Part shown: one piece after another, positions 27,556-37,541 of the stretch
Layout: the number at the start of each line of letters is the position of its first letter
Position numbering within the stretch: the first letter of the stretch is position 1
Source: Pseudoduganella armeniaca
GTDB lineage: Bacteria > Pseudomonadota > Gammaproteobacteria > Burkholderiales > Burkholderiaceae_D
DNA: 64,000 bases
Assembly (NCBI RefSeq): GCF_003028855.1
Contig: NZ_CP028324.1
Span: forward strand, 2,170,001-2,234,000
Reading direction: 5' to 3'
The notes under the pieces: model-generated
Told to the model about the DNA's origin: nothing
Databases searched by the model: none
What the model saw: only the letters and a program-made list of their open reading frames with translations
Program-made: the position numbers and the translations under genes

Positions 27556-29331
27556 ATGGATCGTTTCAAGAATCTGGCCTGGGCGGCCGCGCTGCTGTGC
27601 GCCGCGCCCATGTTGCATGCCCAGGATGCCACGCAGGCGGCGCCCGAAATCGCCACCGGCTATGCCGCCAAGGCGGGATGGACCGCGTCGAAATACATGG
27701 TCGCCGCCGCCAACCCCCTGGCCACCGAGGCCGGCTACCGCATGCTGAAGCAGGGCGGGACCGCGCTGGACGCGGCGATCGCCACGCAGATGGTGCTGAC
27801 GCTGGTCGAGCCGCAATCGTCCGGCATCGGCGGGGGCGCCTTCCTGGTGCACTTCGACGGCAACAAGGTACGTTCCTACGATGGCCGCGAGACGGCGCCG
27901 ATGGCCGCCACCGAACGGCTGTTCCTGGACAAGGACGGCAAGCCGGTGTCGCGCGAGACCGGCATCGTCGGCGGCCGCTCGACCGGCGCGCCCGGCGTGC
28001 TGCGCATGCTGGAAATGGCGCACAAGCACCATGGCAAGCTGTCCTGGGCCACGCTGTTCCAGCCAGCGATCGAGCTGGCGGAGCAGGGCTTCAACGTCAG
28101 CCCGCGCCTGCACGCGCTGCTGCGCTACGACCAGAAGCGCCTGACGCGCGATCCGGTCGCCGCGGCGTACTTCTACGACAGTGCGGGCCAACCGCGCCCC
28201 GTCGGTTATCTGCTGAAGAACCCGGACCTGGCCAAAGTGCTGCGCGAAGTGGCGCAGGGCGGGGCGGATGCGTTCTACAAGGGGCGTATCGCACGCGACA
28301 TCGCGGCCAAGGTGAGGAACCATCCGACCAACCCGGGCCTGTTGACCGCCAAGGACATCGCCGACTACCGCGCCAAGGAGCGCGAACCGGTCTGCAGCGA
28401 CTACCGCAAGTGGACCGTGTGCGGCGCGCCGCCGCCGTCGTCCGGCGGCATTGCCATTGCCGAGATGCTGGGCATCCTGGAATCGACCGACATCGCCGCG
28501 CACCCGCCCGTGAACGGCGTGCCGGACGCGCAAGCGCTGCACCTGTTCAGCGAAGCGGGCCGGCTGGCCTATGCGGACCGCAACCGCTACGTGGCCGATA
28601 CCGACTTCGTGCCGCTGCCGGGTAATGGCGTGGCGGCGCTGCTGGACAAGCGCTATCTGGCCCAGCGCGCCGCGCTGATCGGCGCGCAGTCGATGGGCAG
28701 CGCGCGCGCCGGCACGCCGCAGGGCGTGCAGGTGGCGTGGGGCACGGACACGGCGCTGGACAAGCCGTCCACGTCGCACCTGGTGGCGGTCGACCAGTAC
28801 GGCAACGGCCTGTCGATGACGACGTCGGTGGAGGATGCCTTCGGCTCGCGCCAGATGGTGGACGGCTTCATGCTGAACAACCAGCTGACCGATTTCTCGT
28901 TCGACGCGGTCGACGAGAACGGCCCGATCGCCAACCGCGTACAGCCGGGCAAGCGCCCGCGCAGCGCGATGTCGCCCACGCTGGTGTTCGACAAGGCGAC
29001 GAAAAAGCTGGTGTTGGCCACGGGTTCGCCGGGCGGCTCGGCGATCATCAACTACGTGGCCAAGGTGCTGGTCGGCACGCTGGACTGGAACCTGGACGTG
29101 CAGCAGGCCATCAGCCTGCCCAACTTCGGCAGCCGCAACGGCCCGACGGAGCTGGAAGCCGGACGCTTCCCGGATGCCACCGTGCAGCAGTTGAAGGCGC
29201 GCGGCCACGAGGTACGCCAGTTCGAGCAGAACTCCGGCCTGCAAGGCATCCAGCGCATCACCCGCAACGGCCGCGACGCGTGGTTCGGCGGTGCCGACCC
29301 GCGGCGCGAGGGAATCGTCAAGGGCGATTGA
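27556..29331 (+). CDS. ggt: Gamma-glutamyltransferase
   Basis: 591 residues, signal peptide ending MLHAQ. A periplasmic Ntn-hydrolase made as a proenzyme that cuts itself; the new N-terminal Thr of the small subunit is in KPSTSHLVAVDQYGN at about residue 415. It transfers or hydrolyses the gamma-glutamyl group of glutathione and related peptides. Other hallmarks: EPQSSGIGGGAFLVHFD, the Arg of YDGRETAP, and ATGSPGGSAIINYV, which binds the glutamyl group. Length and motifs are normal. It lies 65 bases after the SDR gene and ends before palindrome copy D. Confidence 0.95.
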   Translation: MDRFKNLAWAAALLCAAPMLHAQDATQAAPEIATGYAAKAGWTASKYMVAAANPLATEAGYRMLKQGGTALDAAIATQMVLTLVEPQSSGIGGGAFLVHFDGNKVRSYDGRETAPMAATERLFLDKDGKPVSRETGIVGGRSTGAPGVLRMLEMAHKHHGKLSWATLFQPAIELAEQGFNVSPRLHALLRYDQKRLTRDPVAAAYFYDSAGQPRPVGYLLKNPDLAKVLREVAQGGADAFYKGRIARDIAAKVRNHPTNPGLLTAKDIADYRAKEREPVCSDYRKWTVCGAPPPSSGGIAIAEMLGILESTDIAAHPPVNGVPDAQALHLFSEAGRLAYADRNRYVADTDFVPLPGNGVAALLDKRYLAQRAALIGAQSMGSARAGTPQGVQVAWGTDTALDKPSTSHLVAVDQYGNGLSMTTSVEDAFGSRQMVDGFMLNNQLTDFSFDAVDENGPIANRVQPGKRPRSAMSPTLVFDKATKKLVLATGSPGGSAIINYVAKVLVGTLDWNLDVQQAISLPNFGSRNGPTELEAGRFPDATVQQLKARGHEVRQFEQNSGLQGIQRITRNGRDAWFGGADPRREGIVKGD

Positions 29332-29345
29332 GCAGCAAACCCGCC

Positions 29346-29398
29346 GGTGACAGGCACCTATCTGCGGCTCGGAGAGCCGCAGATAGGTGCCTGTCACC
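29346..29398. repeat. 53-nt perfect palindrome, copy D
   Basis: The outer 13 bp are constant. The inner arm is TATCTGCGGCTC with its exact inverse and a GGA loop: 25 perfect pairs. It begins 14 bases after the ggt stop, ahead of the patatin gene. Confidence 0.9.
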
Positions 29399-29494
29399 AT
29401 GGGTCTCATGCTACTAGTTACTACTGCTCCAAAGCTGTTGCAATCCAGCCCCAGCCGCTAACCGGCCCAAGCCCCCGCGTGTTACCCTTAGTAA

Positions 29495-30664
29495 ATGGGA
29501 ATGAAAAAGAAGACCGGCCTGATACTGACCGGGGGTGGCGCGCGCGCCGCCTACCAGGTCGGGGTGCTGCAGGCGATCTCCGACATCTTGCTGGAAGCCG
29601 GCTGGCCGCCGGCCCGGAATCCGTTTCAGATCATCTGCGGCACGTCCGCCGGCGCGATCAACGCGACGGCGCTGGCTTGTCGCGCCGATAACTTCGGCGA
29701 AAGCGTGGCGCGGCTGCTGGACGTCTGGTCGCACATCGCCGTGGCCCAGGTCTACCGCGCCGACTCGCTGGGCGTGCTGCGCTCGGGCGCGCGCTGGCTG
29801 TCGCTGTTGTCGTTCGGCTGGCTGCTGCGCAAATGGCATGCGGCGCCACCCAACTCCCTGCTGGACAACACCCCGCTGGTCAACCTGCTGCACCGCATGC
29901 TGGACCTGCCGCGCCTGGACACCGTGCTGCAGGAAGGCCTGCTGCACGCGCTCGCCGTGACGGCATCGTCGTACACCGGTGGCCAGCACCTGACCTTCTA
30001 CCAGACCGCGGCCGAGATCGCGCCGTGGGTGCGCATGCAGCGCGTGGCGCTGCAGGACCAGATCGGCGTCGAGCACCTGCTGGCATCGTCGGCGATCCCG
30101 TTCATCTTCCCCGCCACGCCGCTGTTCCTGGGCGGCCACCGTGAATACTGCGGCGATGGCTCGATGCGCCAGCTGGCGCCGATCTCGCCGGCGATCCACC
30201 TGGGCGCCGCCAAGGTGCTGGTGGTCGGCGCGGGGCGCCTGACGGAGCCGCCGCGCGCCGCCACCGAGTCGGCGCGTTACCCCAGCCTGGCGCAGATCGC
30301 CGGCCATGCGATGTCGTCGATCTTCCTGGACAGCCTGGCGGTGGACATCGAACGGCTGAACCGGATCAACCAGACCCTGTCGGTGCTGCCGCCCGAGCTG
30401 CTGGAGAAGACGCCGCTGCGTCCCGTGCAGCTGCTCGTCATCGCGCCGTCCGAACGGCTCGACGAGCTGGCGCTGCGCCACATCGGCAGCCTGCCGGCGC
30501 CGGTGCGCACGCTGCTGTCCGGGATCGGCGCCACCGAGGCGCGCGGCGCCGCGCTGGCGTCCTACCTGCTGTTCGAGGCCAGCTATACCAATGAGCTGAT
30601 CCGCCTGGGCCAGCACGACACCTACGCCCGTCGTGCCGACGTGCTGGCGTTCTTTGGAGCGTGA
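29495..30664 (+). CDS. Patatin-like phospholipase / acyl hydrolase
   Basis: 389 residues, no signal peptide. The oxyanion-hole loop GLILTGGGARAAYQVGVLQA, the nucleophile elbow GTSAGAINA (Ser about residue 52), and the catalytic Asp in YCGDGSMRQLAPISPAIHLG form the Ser-Asp dyad of the family. It hydrolyses membrane lipids or other acyl esters inside the cell. A C-terminal part of about 130 residues is less conserved. The stop overlaps the GTG preceding the kinase gene, so the two may be co-transcribed. Confidence 0.9.
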   Translation: MGMKKKTGLILTGGGARAAYQVGVLQAISDILLEAGWPPARNPFQIICGTSAGAINATALACRADNFGESVARLLDVWSHIAVAQVYRADSLGVLRSGARWLSLLSFGWLLRKWHAAPPNSLLDNTPLVNLLHRMLDLPRLDTVLQEGLLHALAVTASSYTGGQHLTFYQTAAEIAPWVRMQRVALQDQIGVEHLLASSAIPFIFPATPLFLGGHREYCGDGSMRQLAPISPAIHLGAAKVLVVGAGRLTEPPRAATESARYPSLAQIAGHAMSSIFLDSLAVDIERLNRINQTLSVLPPELLEKTPLRPVQLLVIAPSERLDELALRHIGSLPAPVRTLLSGIGATEARGAALASYLLFEASYTNELIRLGQHDTYARRADVLAFFGA

Positions 30665-30669
30665 CGACG

Positions 30670-33600
30670 ATGGCGCTCCTGCTTCGTCTGTTCCTGGCTG
30701 CGTTGCTGCTGGCCGCCAGCACGGCCAGCGCCGCGCCGGCGCGCTCGCTGCGCTTCGAGCAGCTGGGCGTGGCGGACGGCCTGGCCCAGGAATCCGTGCT
30801 GGCCATCGCCCAGGACCGCCAGGGCTTCATGTGGTTCGGCAGCCAGGGCGGCCTGTCGCGCTTCGACGGCTACCGTACCGTGGTGTACCGCCATACCTTG
30901 TCCGATCCGCACAGCCTGGCCGAGAACTGGGTGCGGGTGGTGCACATCGATGCCGTCGGCCGCATGTGGGTCGGCACCGACAATGGCCTGGACCGCTTCG
31001 ACCCACTGACCCAGCGCTTCACGCATTACCGGCCGGACGAGCCCGAGCAGCGCGGCAACGGCAACCGCCACGTGCGCGCGATTATCGACGACGGCGCCGG
31101 CGGCTTGTGGGTGGGCACGGCGGACGGGCTGCAGCGCTTCGACCCCGTCACGGGCCGCTTCACCTTGTGGCACAACGAGGTGGCCAACGCACGCAGCCTG
31201 GCGCACGACCAGATCAACGCGCTGGCGCGCGATCGCGCCGGCCGCCTGTGGATCGGCACCCCGGCCGGCGTGGACATGCTGCTGCCCGGTGCCCAGGCCT
31301 TCCGCCACTTCGCCGTGCGCTCGGCCAGCGGGCGTCCCGTGGCCGTGCAGGCGCTGCTGATGGACAGCGAGCAGACGCTGTGGCTTGGCACCCATGAAGG
31401 CGTGGAGCGCTGGCAGCTGGGCCCCGGGGGATGGAGCCGCACCGCCAGCGGCTCGATGCGGCGCATGGCCTGGCGCCCGGCACCGTCGCCACGCTGTACC
31501 AGGACAGCGAACGCACGATCTGGGTCGGCATGCGCAACCAGGGGCTGCTGCGCTGGCTGCCGGCGGCCGGCCGCTTCGTGCAGTACCGGCACCAGGTGGG
31601 CGATCCGCACAGCCTGGCCGACGATTACGTGTCCTCGCTGTTCCGCGACCGCGTCGGCACGCTGTGGGTGGGCACGTGGTACAACGGCCTCAGTCGGGTC
31701 GACCTGGCCAGTGGCGGCTTCGCGCGCATCGTCAAGGATCCCGACCAGCCCCGCTCCCTGAGCGACAACCGCGTGTTCACGCTGGCCGACGCGGGCGGCG
31801 GCCGGCTCTGGATCGGCAATAACGATGGCCTCAGCCTGCACGATCCGCTGAGCGGGGAGAGCACGCTGTTCGCGCTGCCCCGAGGCGAGCACGCGCGCCA
31901 CGAGGGCGCGGTCACGGCCCTGTGGCCGGGCGACGGTGGCCAGCTGTGGGTCGGCTCCCGTTCTGGCGTGCGCCAGTTCGATCCGGCCACGCGCACGTTC
32001 GGTCCGGCGCTGCTGGCGCGCGGCGATCCCGAGACGGACGTGGTGCGCTACCTGTACAAGGACCGCGGCGGCATGCTGTGGGTGGCCAGCAAGGCGGGCC
32101 TGGTGCGGCTCGACCCGGGCAGCGGCGGCGTGCTGCTGTTCCGGCACGACCCGGCCGATCCGCACAGCCTGTCCGACAACATCGTGCGGCCGCTGCTGGA
32201 GGACCGCTACGGCAACCTGTGGGTCGGCACCTTCAATGGCCTCGACCTGCTGGATCGCAAGACCGGGCAGTTCCGCCATTTCCGGCACGATCCCAACGAT
32301 CCGGACAGCCTGTCGCACAACGAGGTGCATTACCTGTACGAGGACGCGCGCGGCACGCTGTGGGTCGGCACGGCCTCGGGCCTGAACCGCATGGAGCGCC
32401 ATGCCGACGGCAGCGCCAGCTTCCGCCGCTACCTGCGCCAGGATGGCCTGGCCGACGACGCCATCGCCGCCATCCTGGCCGACCGCGCCGGCAAGCTGTG
32501 GGTGTCGACCAACACCGGCGTGGCCAGCCTCGATCCCGCCTCCGGCCGCATCAACAACTACTCCGGCGTGGATGGCACCATCGAGGGTGCCTACTTCGAC
32601 GGCTCGGCCCTGTCGGCCGCCGACGGTACGCTGTACTTCGGCGGCTTCAACGGCGTCACCGCGTTCGACCCGCGCGAGATCCGCTCGAACACCGTGGCAC
32701 CGCCCGTCGTCATCACCGACTTCCAGATCTTCAACCGCCCGCAGCGGCCCGGCGAGAGCGGCCCCGATGGCCACGTGGTGCTGAAGCAGGCCATCGAATA
32801 CACCCGCGCGCTGACGCTGCAGCAGGACGACTCCGTGTTCGCGCTGGAGTTCGCGGCGCTGCACTTCGCCGCGCCGCAGCGCAACCGCTTCGCCTACCAG
32901 CTGATCGGTTTCGACCGCAACTGGGTCAACACCGACGCCGACAAGCGCTTCGCCACCTACACCAACCTCGATCCTGGCCAGTACGTGTTCCGCGTCAAGG
33001 CGGCCAACAAGGACGGCGTTTGGAGCGAGCCGGCCACGCTGACGATCACCATCCTGCCGCCGGTCTGGAAGACCTGGTGGTTCCGCAGCCTGGTCGCGCT
33101 GCTGGCGCTGGGCGCCGGCTTCGTGCTGTACCGGGCGCGGGTGCGCGTGCTGCGTCACCAGCGCACCCGGCTGGAGCAGCAAGTGGGCCTGCGCACGGCC
33201 GAGGTGGAGCTGAAGAACCGCATGCTGCTGGAGCAAAAGCGCGAGCTGGAACAGCGCGACGAGCGCCTCAGCCAGGCCAAGCAGAAGGCGGAGGACGCGA
33301 CCCGGCAGAAGTCCGAATTCCTGGCCAATATGAGCCACGAGATGCGCACGCCGCTGGCCGGCGTGATCGGCATGCTGGGCTTCGCCCTGCGCGACGAAAC
33401 GCTGGCCAGCACCACGCGCGAGCAGATCGAACGGGGTCAGGCCAATGCGCAGTCGCTGCTGTCGATCATCAACGACCTGCTGGACTTTTCCAAGATCGAG
33501 GCGGGCAAGCTGACCATCGAGAAGATCGACTTCGCGCTGTCGGCCACGGTGGAGAACGTGGTCAGCCTGTTCGAGGAGCAGGCCGCCGCGCACAGCATCG

Positions 33601-34900
33601 AATTCCGCGTCGAGTTCGGCCACGACCTGCCGCCGTTCGTGATCGGCGATCCGACCCGGCTGCGCCAGGTGCTGGTCAACCTGGTGGGCAACGCCTTCAA
33701 GTTCACGCAGCGCGGCCAGGTCACGCTGCGTGTCGAGCGGCTGGGCGAGGACGACACCACCTGCACGCAGATCCGTTTCACGGTCGAGGACACCGGCATC
33801 GGCATTCCCGCGTCCGAGCTGCCGCGCCTGTTCGAGAAGTTCGAGCAGGCCGACGCGACGACCACGCGCCGCTACGGCGGCACGGGCCTGGGCCTGGCGA
33901 TCTGCCGCCAGCTGGTCGAGCTGATGGGCGGCGAGATCGGCGCGGTCAGCACGCCCAACGTGGGCAGCGTGTTCAGCTTCACGCTGCCGCTGCCGCGCGG
34001 GATCGCGCCGCCGCTGGTGCCGCACGCGCCGCGTGAGCCGCACAGCCACCAGCTGCGCGTGCTGTGCGCCGAGGACTTCCCCACCAACCAGATCATCGTG
34101 CGCATGATGCTGGAGGACCTGGGCCACAAGGTCGATATCGCCGGCAATGGCGCGCTGGCGGTGGCCGCCTGCGCGCACACGCGCTACGACCTGATCCTGA
34201 TGGACGGCCGCATGCCGGAGATGGACGGCCCGACCGCGACACGCCTGATCCGCGCCGGTGGTCCGCCCGATGCGCCGGTGCGCGACCAGGGACTGATGAT
34301 CATCGCGCTGACTGCCAACGCCAGCGAGGAAGACCGCAGCCGCTACCTGGCGGCCGGCATGGACGACTTCCTGACCAAGCCGATCGACGAGGCGGCGCTG
34401 CACTTCCAGCTGGCGCGCGCCATCGAACGCCAGCTGCAGCGCGGCATTGCGCTGCCGCCGATGCCGGGCCGCGCGCAGCCGGAGCGCCCTAGCGTGGCGG
34501 AGCTGGATGCGATGTTCGGTGTCGACACGCTGCCGGCGGCCGCGCCGCCCGCGCCGGACAGCGAGCCGGCGCCCGAAGCGGCGGAAGCCGAGCGCGAAGC
34601 GGCCGAGAAGGCGGCCGCCGAGGCGCTGCGCCTGCGCCTGCGCGACGCCTTCATCGCCGACCTGCCGGGCCGCCTGGACGAGCTGGATGCGGCCCTGGCC
34701 GCGGCCGACGCCGACGCGGCGGCCGGCTGTTCCACGGCATCAAGGGCAGCGCCGCCTATCTGCAGGACATGGAACTGCACGCGCTGTGCTCGGAGCTCGA
34801 GCGGGCCGCCGACCGGGCGCTGTGGCCGGCAATCCGCCACAAGCTGCCGCGGCTGCACCAGATGCTGGGGCGGATCGTGTCGCCGGCGCGCACCGGCTGA
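30670..34900 (+). CDS. Propeller-type hybrid sensor histidine kinase / response regulator with Hpt (two apparent frameshifts)
   Basis: A single protein of about 1410 residues emerges if one base is added twice. Order: signal peptide, periplasmic two-component beta-propeller repeats (MWFGSQGGLSRFDG, LWVGTADGLQRFDP and many more), Y_Y_Y domain, membrane helix (SLVALLALGAGFVLYRA), coiled coil, HisKA (NMSHEMRTPLAGVIGM), HATPase (VGNAFKFTQRG, then GTGLGLAICRQLVELMGGEI), receiver (Asp in LILMDGRMPEMDG) and Hpt (LFHGIKGSAAYLQDMELHAL). Break 1 is in CCCCGGGGG at 31422-31430, where an extra G joins LGPGG to MEPHRQRLDAAHG. Break 2 is at GGCCGG near 34721-34726. Both need +1 base, and coding quality is equal on either side, so sequencing error is more likely than decay. 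ATG 30670 is preferred to GTG 30661 because GGAG at 30656 is then correctly spaced. Such sensors often detect extracellular polysaccharide products. Confidence 0.85.
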
Positions 34901-35001
34901 AGGGCGCACCGGGTCGCCATGCAGGCGTGCGCGCATTTACAGCCGGCCCCGTTGCGGGCATCATGTGGAACCGCCCATCAACGGCCCAGCCGATAGAGTC
35001 A

Positions 35002-35703
35002 ATGAAAGTTCTGGTAGTAGACGACGACGTGGTGTCGCGCATGATGCTGATGCACCTGATCGACAGCAGTGGCAGTTTCGACATCACGGAGGCGGAGGAC
35101 GGCGCCGATGCCTGGCGCCAGCTGAGCGCGGGACTGCGCCCGGCCATCTGTTTCTGCGACCTGCGCATGCCGCGCCTGTCCGGCATGGAGCTGCTGCAGC
35201 ACGTGCGCGCCGATCCGGCGCTGGCGGACCTGCCGTTCGTGCTGGTGTCTTCCGCGGGCGATCGCGCCACCGTGCAGCAGGCCACCCAGGCCGGCGCCTC
35301 GGGCTACATCGTCAAGCCGTTCGAGGCGGATCACGTGCGTACCCACCTGGCCCGCCTGCTGGGCGGGGCAGGGCAGCCGCTGGCGGCCGAAAGCCCGGCC
35401 GCCACCCAGGCCCGCCTCGGCATCGACGCGCGCCGCCTGCAAGCCTACCTGGCCGGCTTCGAGCAGCAACTCGCCAGTGCCCCCGCCGACATCGCCGCCC
35501 TGCTGGAGCGGGGCGACCCGCAGGGCGCGCAGGCGCGCCTGGAGCGGCTGGTGACGGGCTGCGCCACCCTGGGCCTGCACGGCGCCGAGGGCGCGCTGCG
35601 TGGCCTGCGCGGCACGGCGCTGGCGCCGGCGCGGCTGCAGGCGGTGCTGGCGGACGTGGTGCAGGCCGTGCAGCGGCAGGCGGCGCTGGTCGTTGGTGCC
35701 TGA
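35002..35703 (+). CDS. Response regulator (receiver domain plus uncharacterised C-terminal domain)
   Basis: 233 residues. The receiver domain (1-125) shows VLVVDDDVVSRMMLMHLID, the phospho-acceptor in FCDLRMPRLSGMELL, and the Lys of GYIVKPFEADHV. The C-terminal 100 residues are Ala/Leu-rich and helical, with no DNA-binding or enzymatic motif I recognise; they may be a degenerate Hpt-like bundle. It starts about 100 bases after the hybrid kinase and is a likely partner. Confidence 0.85.
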   Translation: MKVLVVDDDVVSRMMLMHLIDSSGSFDITEAEDGADAWRQLSAGLRPAICFCDLRMPRLSGMELLQHVRADPALADLPFVLVSSAGDRATVQQATQAGASGYIVKPFEADHVRTHLARLLGGAGQPLAAESPAATQARLGIDARRLQAYLAGFEQQLASAPADIAALLERGDPQGAQARLERLVTGCATLGLHGAEGALRGLRGTALAPARLQAVLADVVQAVQRQAALVVGA

Positions 35704-35721
35704 GCCATCGCGGCGCTTCCA

Positions 35722-35824
35722 GGCTTGAGGCCTGTCCCTTTGGGACTGACCCCGGTTTTCCTCCTCGGCGCAAAGCTATCGATCAAAACCAGGGTCAGTC
35801 CCCTTCGGGGACAGACCCTAAGCC
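35722..35824. repeat. Composite inverted repeat, copy 3 (GGGGTCTGTCCC family)
   Basis: Left half: GGCTTGAGGCCTGTCCC, TTT, GGGACTGACCCC, GGTTTT. Right half: AAAACCAGGGTCAGTCCCC, TTC, GGGGACAGACCC, TAAGCC. About 22 unique bases separate the halves, the shortest spacer of the three. It follows the response-regulator stop by 18 bases and may isolate it from the next operon. Confidence 0.7.
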
Positions 35825-35846
35825 TTCAAGCGCCCACTCCAACCCC

Positions 35847-35876
35847 TTGCCATAAAAATACTTTAAGTTTAAAGTA
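35847..35876 (+). promoter_or_regulatory. Promoter and overlapping palindromic operator of the aminobenzoate operon
   Basis: TTGCCA at 35847-35852 and TAAAGT at 35870-35875 are separated by 17 bases. An 18-bp palindrome at 35859-35876, TACTTTAA, GT, TTAAAGTA, covers the -10 box. AT-rich 16-18 bp palindromes are typical MarR sites, and a MarR gene is the third gene of the operon, so autorepression released by an aromatic ligand is likely. Confidence 0.7.
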
Positions 35877-35921
35877 AAGCATCGCCGACCACACGGCAGC
35901 CATGACCTGACAGGGGTGACC

Positions 35922-37541
35922 ATGAGCACAGATGCAAACAGCGCCAGCGGCCATGTCGATCCATTCGCGCGGGCGCACCTGCCGCCCCGCGAGCAATGGC
36001 CCGAGCTGTTGTTCGAGCTGCCCGAATTGCACTATCCCCCACGCCTGAACTGCAGCGCCGCGCTGCTGGACGACGCCGTCGCGCGCGGCCAGGGCGAGCG
36101 CATCGCGCTGCACGGCGCACACGGCAGCTGGACCTATGCGCGCTTGCTGGAACGGGTGGACCGCATCGCCCACGTGCTGCGCGGGCCCATGGGCCTGGTG
36201 CCCGGCAACCGGGTGCTGCTGCGCGGCGCCAATACGCCGATGATGGCGGCGGCGCTCCTAGCCGTGTTCAAGGCCGGCTGCATCGCCGTGCCCACCATGC
36301 CGCTGCTGCGCGCGCGCGAGCTGGCCACGATCGTCGCCAAGGCCGAGGTCAACGCGGTGCTGTGCGCCGCCGACCTGTGCGAGGAACTGGACCAGCTGCC
36401 GGCTTGCCCGCCGGCGCTGCACTTCGGCGGTCCGGAGGCGCAGCTGGAATCGCTGATGGCCGCGCAGCCGGCCACGTTCGCGCCCTGCGACACGGCGGCG
36501 GAAGACGTCTGCCTGATCAGCTTCACGTCCGGCACGACGGGCGTGCCGAAAGGGACGATGCACTTTCACCGTGACCTGCTGGCCATTTGCGACACGTTCG
36601 CGCGCAACACACTGCGCGCCGGCCCGGACGACCTGTTCATCGGCACGCCACCGCTGGCGTTCACGTTCGGCCTGGGCGGGCTGCTGCTGTTTCCGCTGCG
36701 GATCGGCGCGGCATCCGTGCTGCTGGAGAAGCTGACGCCGGAAACCCTGCTGCAGGCGATCGAGCGGCACCGCGCCACGGTCTGCTTCACGGCGCCCACG
36801 TTCTACCGCCAGATGGCCGCGCTGGCGGCGCGTTTCGACCTGGCCAGCCTGAAAAAGACGGTATCGGCCGGCGAGGCGCTGCCCGTGGCCACCCGTCACG
36901 CCTGGCAGGAGGCGACCGGATTGCGCATGATCGACGGCATCGGCGCCACCGAGATGCTGCACATCTTCATCTCGGCCGCCGGCGACGATATCCGTCCCGG
37001 TGCCACCGGCAAGCCGGTGCCGGGCTACCAGGCCTGCGTGCTGGACGAAGCCGGGCGGCCAGTCGGGCCCGGCGTGGTGGGCCGGCTGGCGGTGAAGGGC
37101 CCGACCGGCTGCCGCTACCTGGCCGACGAGCGCCAGCGCGACTACGTGCAGGGCGGCTGGAACCTGACCGGCGACGCCTACGAGATGGATGCGGACGGCT
37201 ACTTCGTCTACCGTTCGCGCACGGACGACATGATCATCTCGGCCGGCTACAACATCGCCGGCCCGGAAGTGGAGGATGCGCTGCTGCGCCATCCGGCCGT
37301 GGCCGAATGCGGCGTGATCGGCCGGCCCGATCCGGAGCGCGGCCAGCTGGTCGAGGCGCACGTCGTGCTGCGGCCCGGCCACGCACCGTCGGCCGAGCTG
37401 ACCGCGCAGCTGCAGGACTTCGTCAAGAGCCAGATCGCACCCTACAAATATCCCCGCTCGATCGTGTATGCGCCATCGCTGCCGCGCACCGAGACGGGCA
37501 AGCTGCAACGCTTCCGCCTGCGCGGCAAGGAAACCTCATGA
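35922..37541 (+). CDS. Aryl-CoA ligase, probably 2-aminobenzoate-CoA ligase
   Basis: 539 residues, adenylate-forming enzyme. P-loop SFTSGTTGVPKGTMHFHRD, A5-like motif IDGIGATEMLHIF, then GDAYEMDADGYFVYRSRTDD and the C-terminal Lys (RTETGKLQRFRL). It activates an aromatic acid to its CoA thioester with ATP. ATG 35922 is set by AGGGG 6 bases upstream. The stop overlaps the next start (ATGA). Substrate assignment rests on the next gene, an aminobenzoyl/salicylyl-CoA monooxygenase-reductase fusion, so benzoate-type or salicylate specificity is not excluded. Confidence 0.82.
   Translation: MSTDANSASGHVDPFARAHLPPREQWPELLFELPELHYPPRLNCSAALLDDAVARGQGERIALHGAHGSWTYARLLERVDRIAHVLRGPMGLVPGNRVLLRGANTPMMAAALLAVFKAGCIAVPTMPLLRARELATIVAKAEVNAVLCAADLCEELDQLPACPPALHFGGPEAQLESLMAAQPATFAPCDTAAEDVCLISFTSGTTGVPKGTMHFHRDLLAICDTFARNTLRAGPDDLFIGTPPLAFTFGLGGLLLFPLRIGAASVLLEKLTPETLLQAIERHRATVCFTAPTFYRQMAALAARFDLASLKKTVSAGEALPVATRHAWQEATGLRMIDGIGATEMLHIFISAAGDDIRPGATGKPVPGYQACVLDEAGRPVGPGVVGRLAVKGPTGCRYLADERQRDYVQGGWNLTGDAYEMDADGYFVYRSRTDDMIISAGYNIAGPEVEDALLRHPAVAECGVIGRPDPERGQLVEAHVVLRPGHAPSAELTAQLQDFVKSQIAPYKYPRSIVYAPSLPRTETGKLQRFRLRGKETS

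Noticed and set aside
26584..29409. 941-codon open frame on the minus strand
   Set aside because: Lies antisense to the SDR and ggt genes, low-complexity His/Arg-rich translation.
31026..34403. 1125-codon open frame on the minus strand
   Set aside because: Shadow of the hybrid kinase caused by high GC at third positions; it has no domain and no ribosome site.
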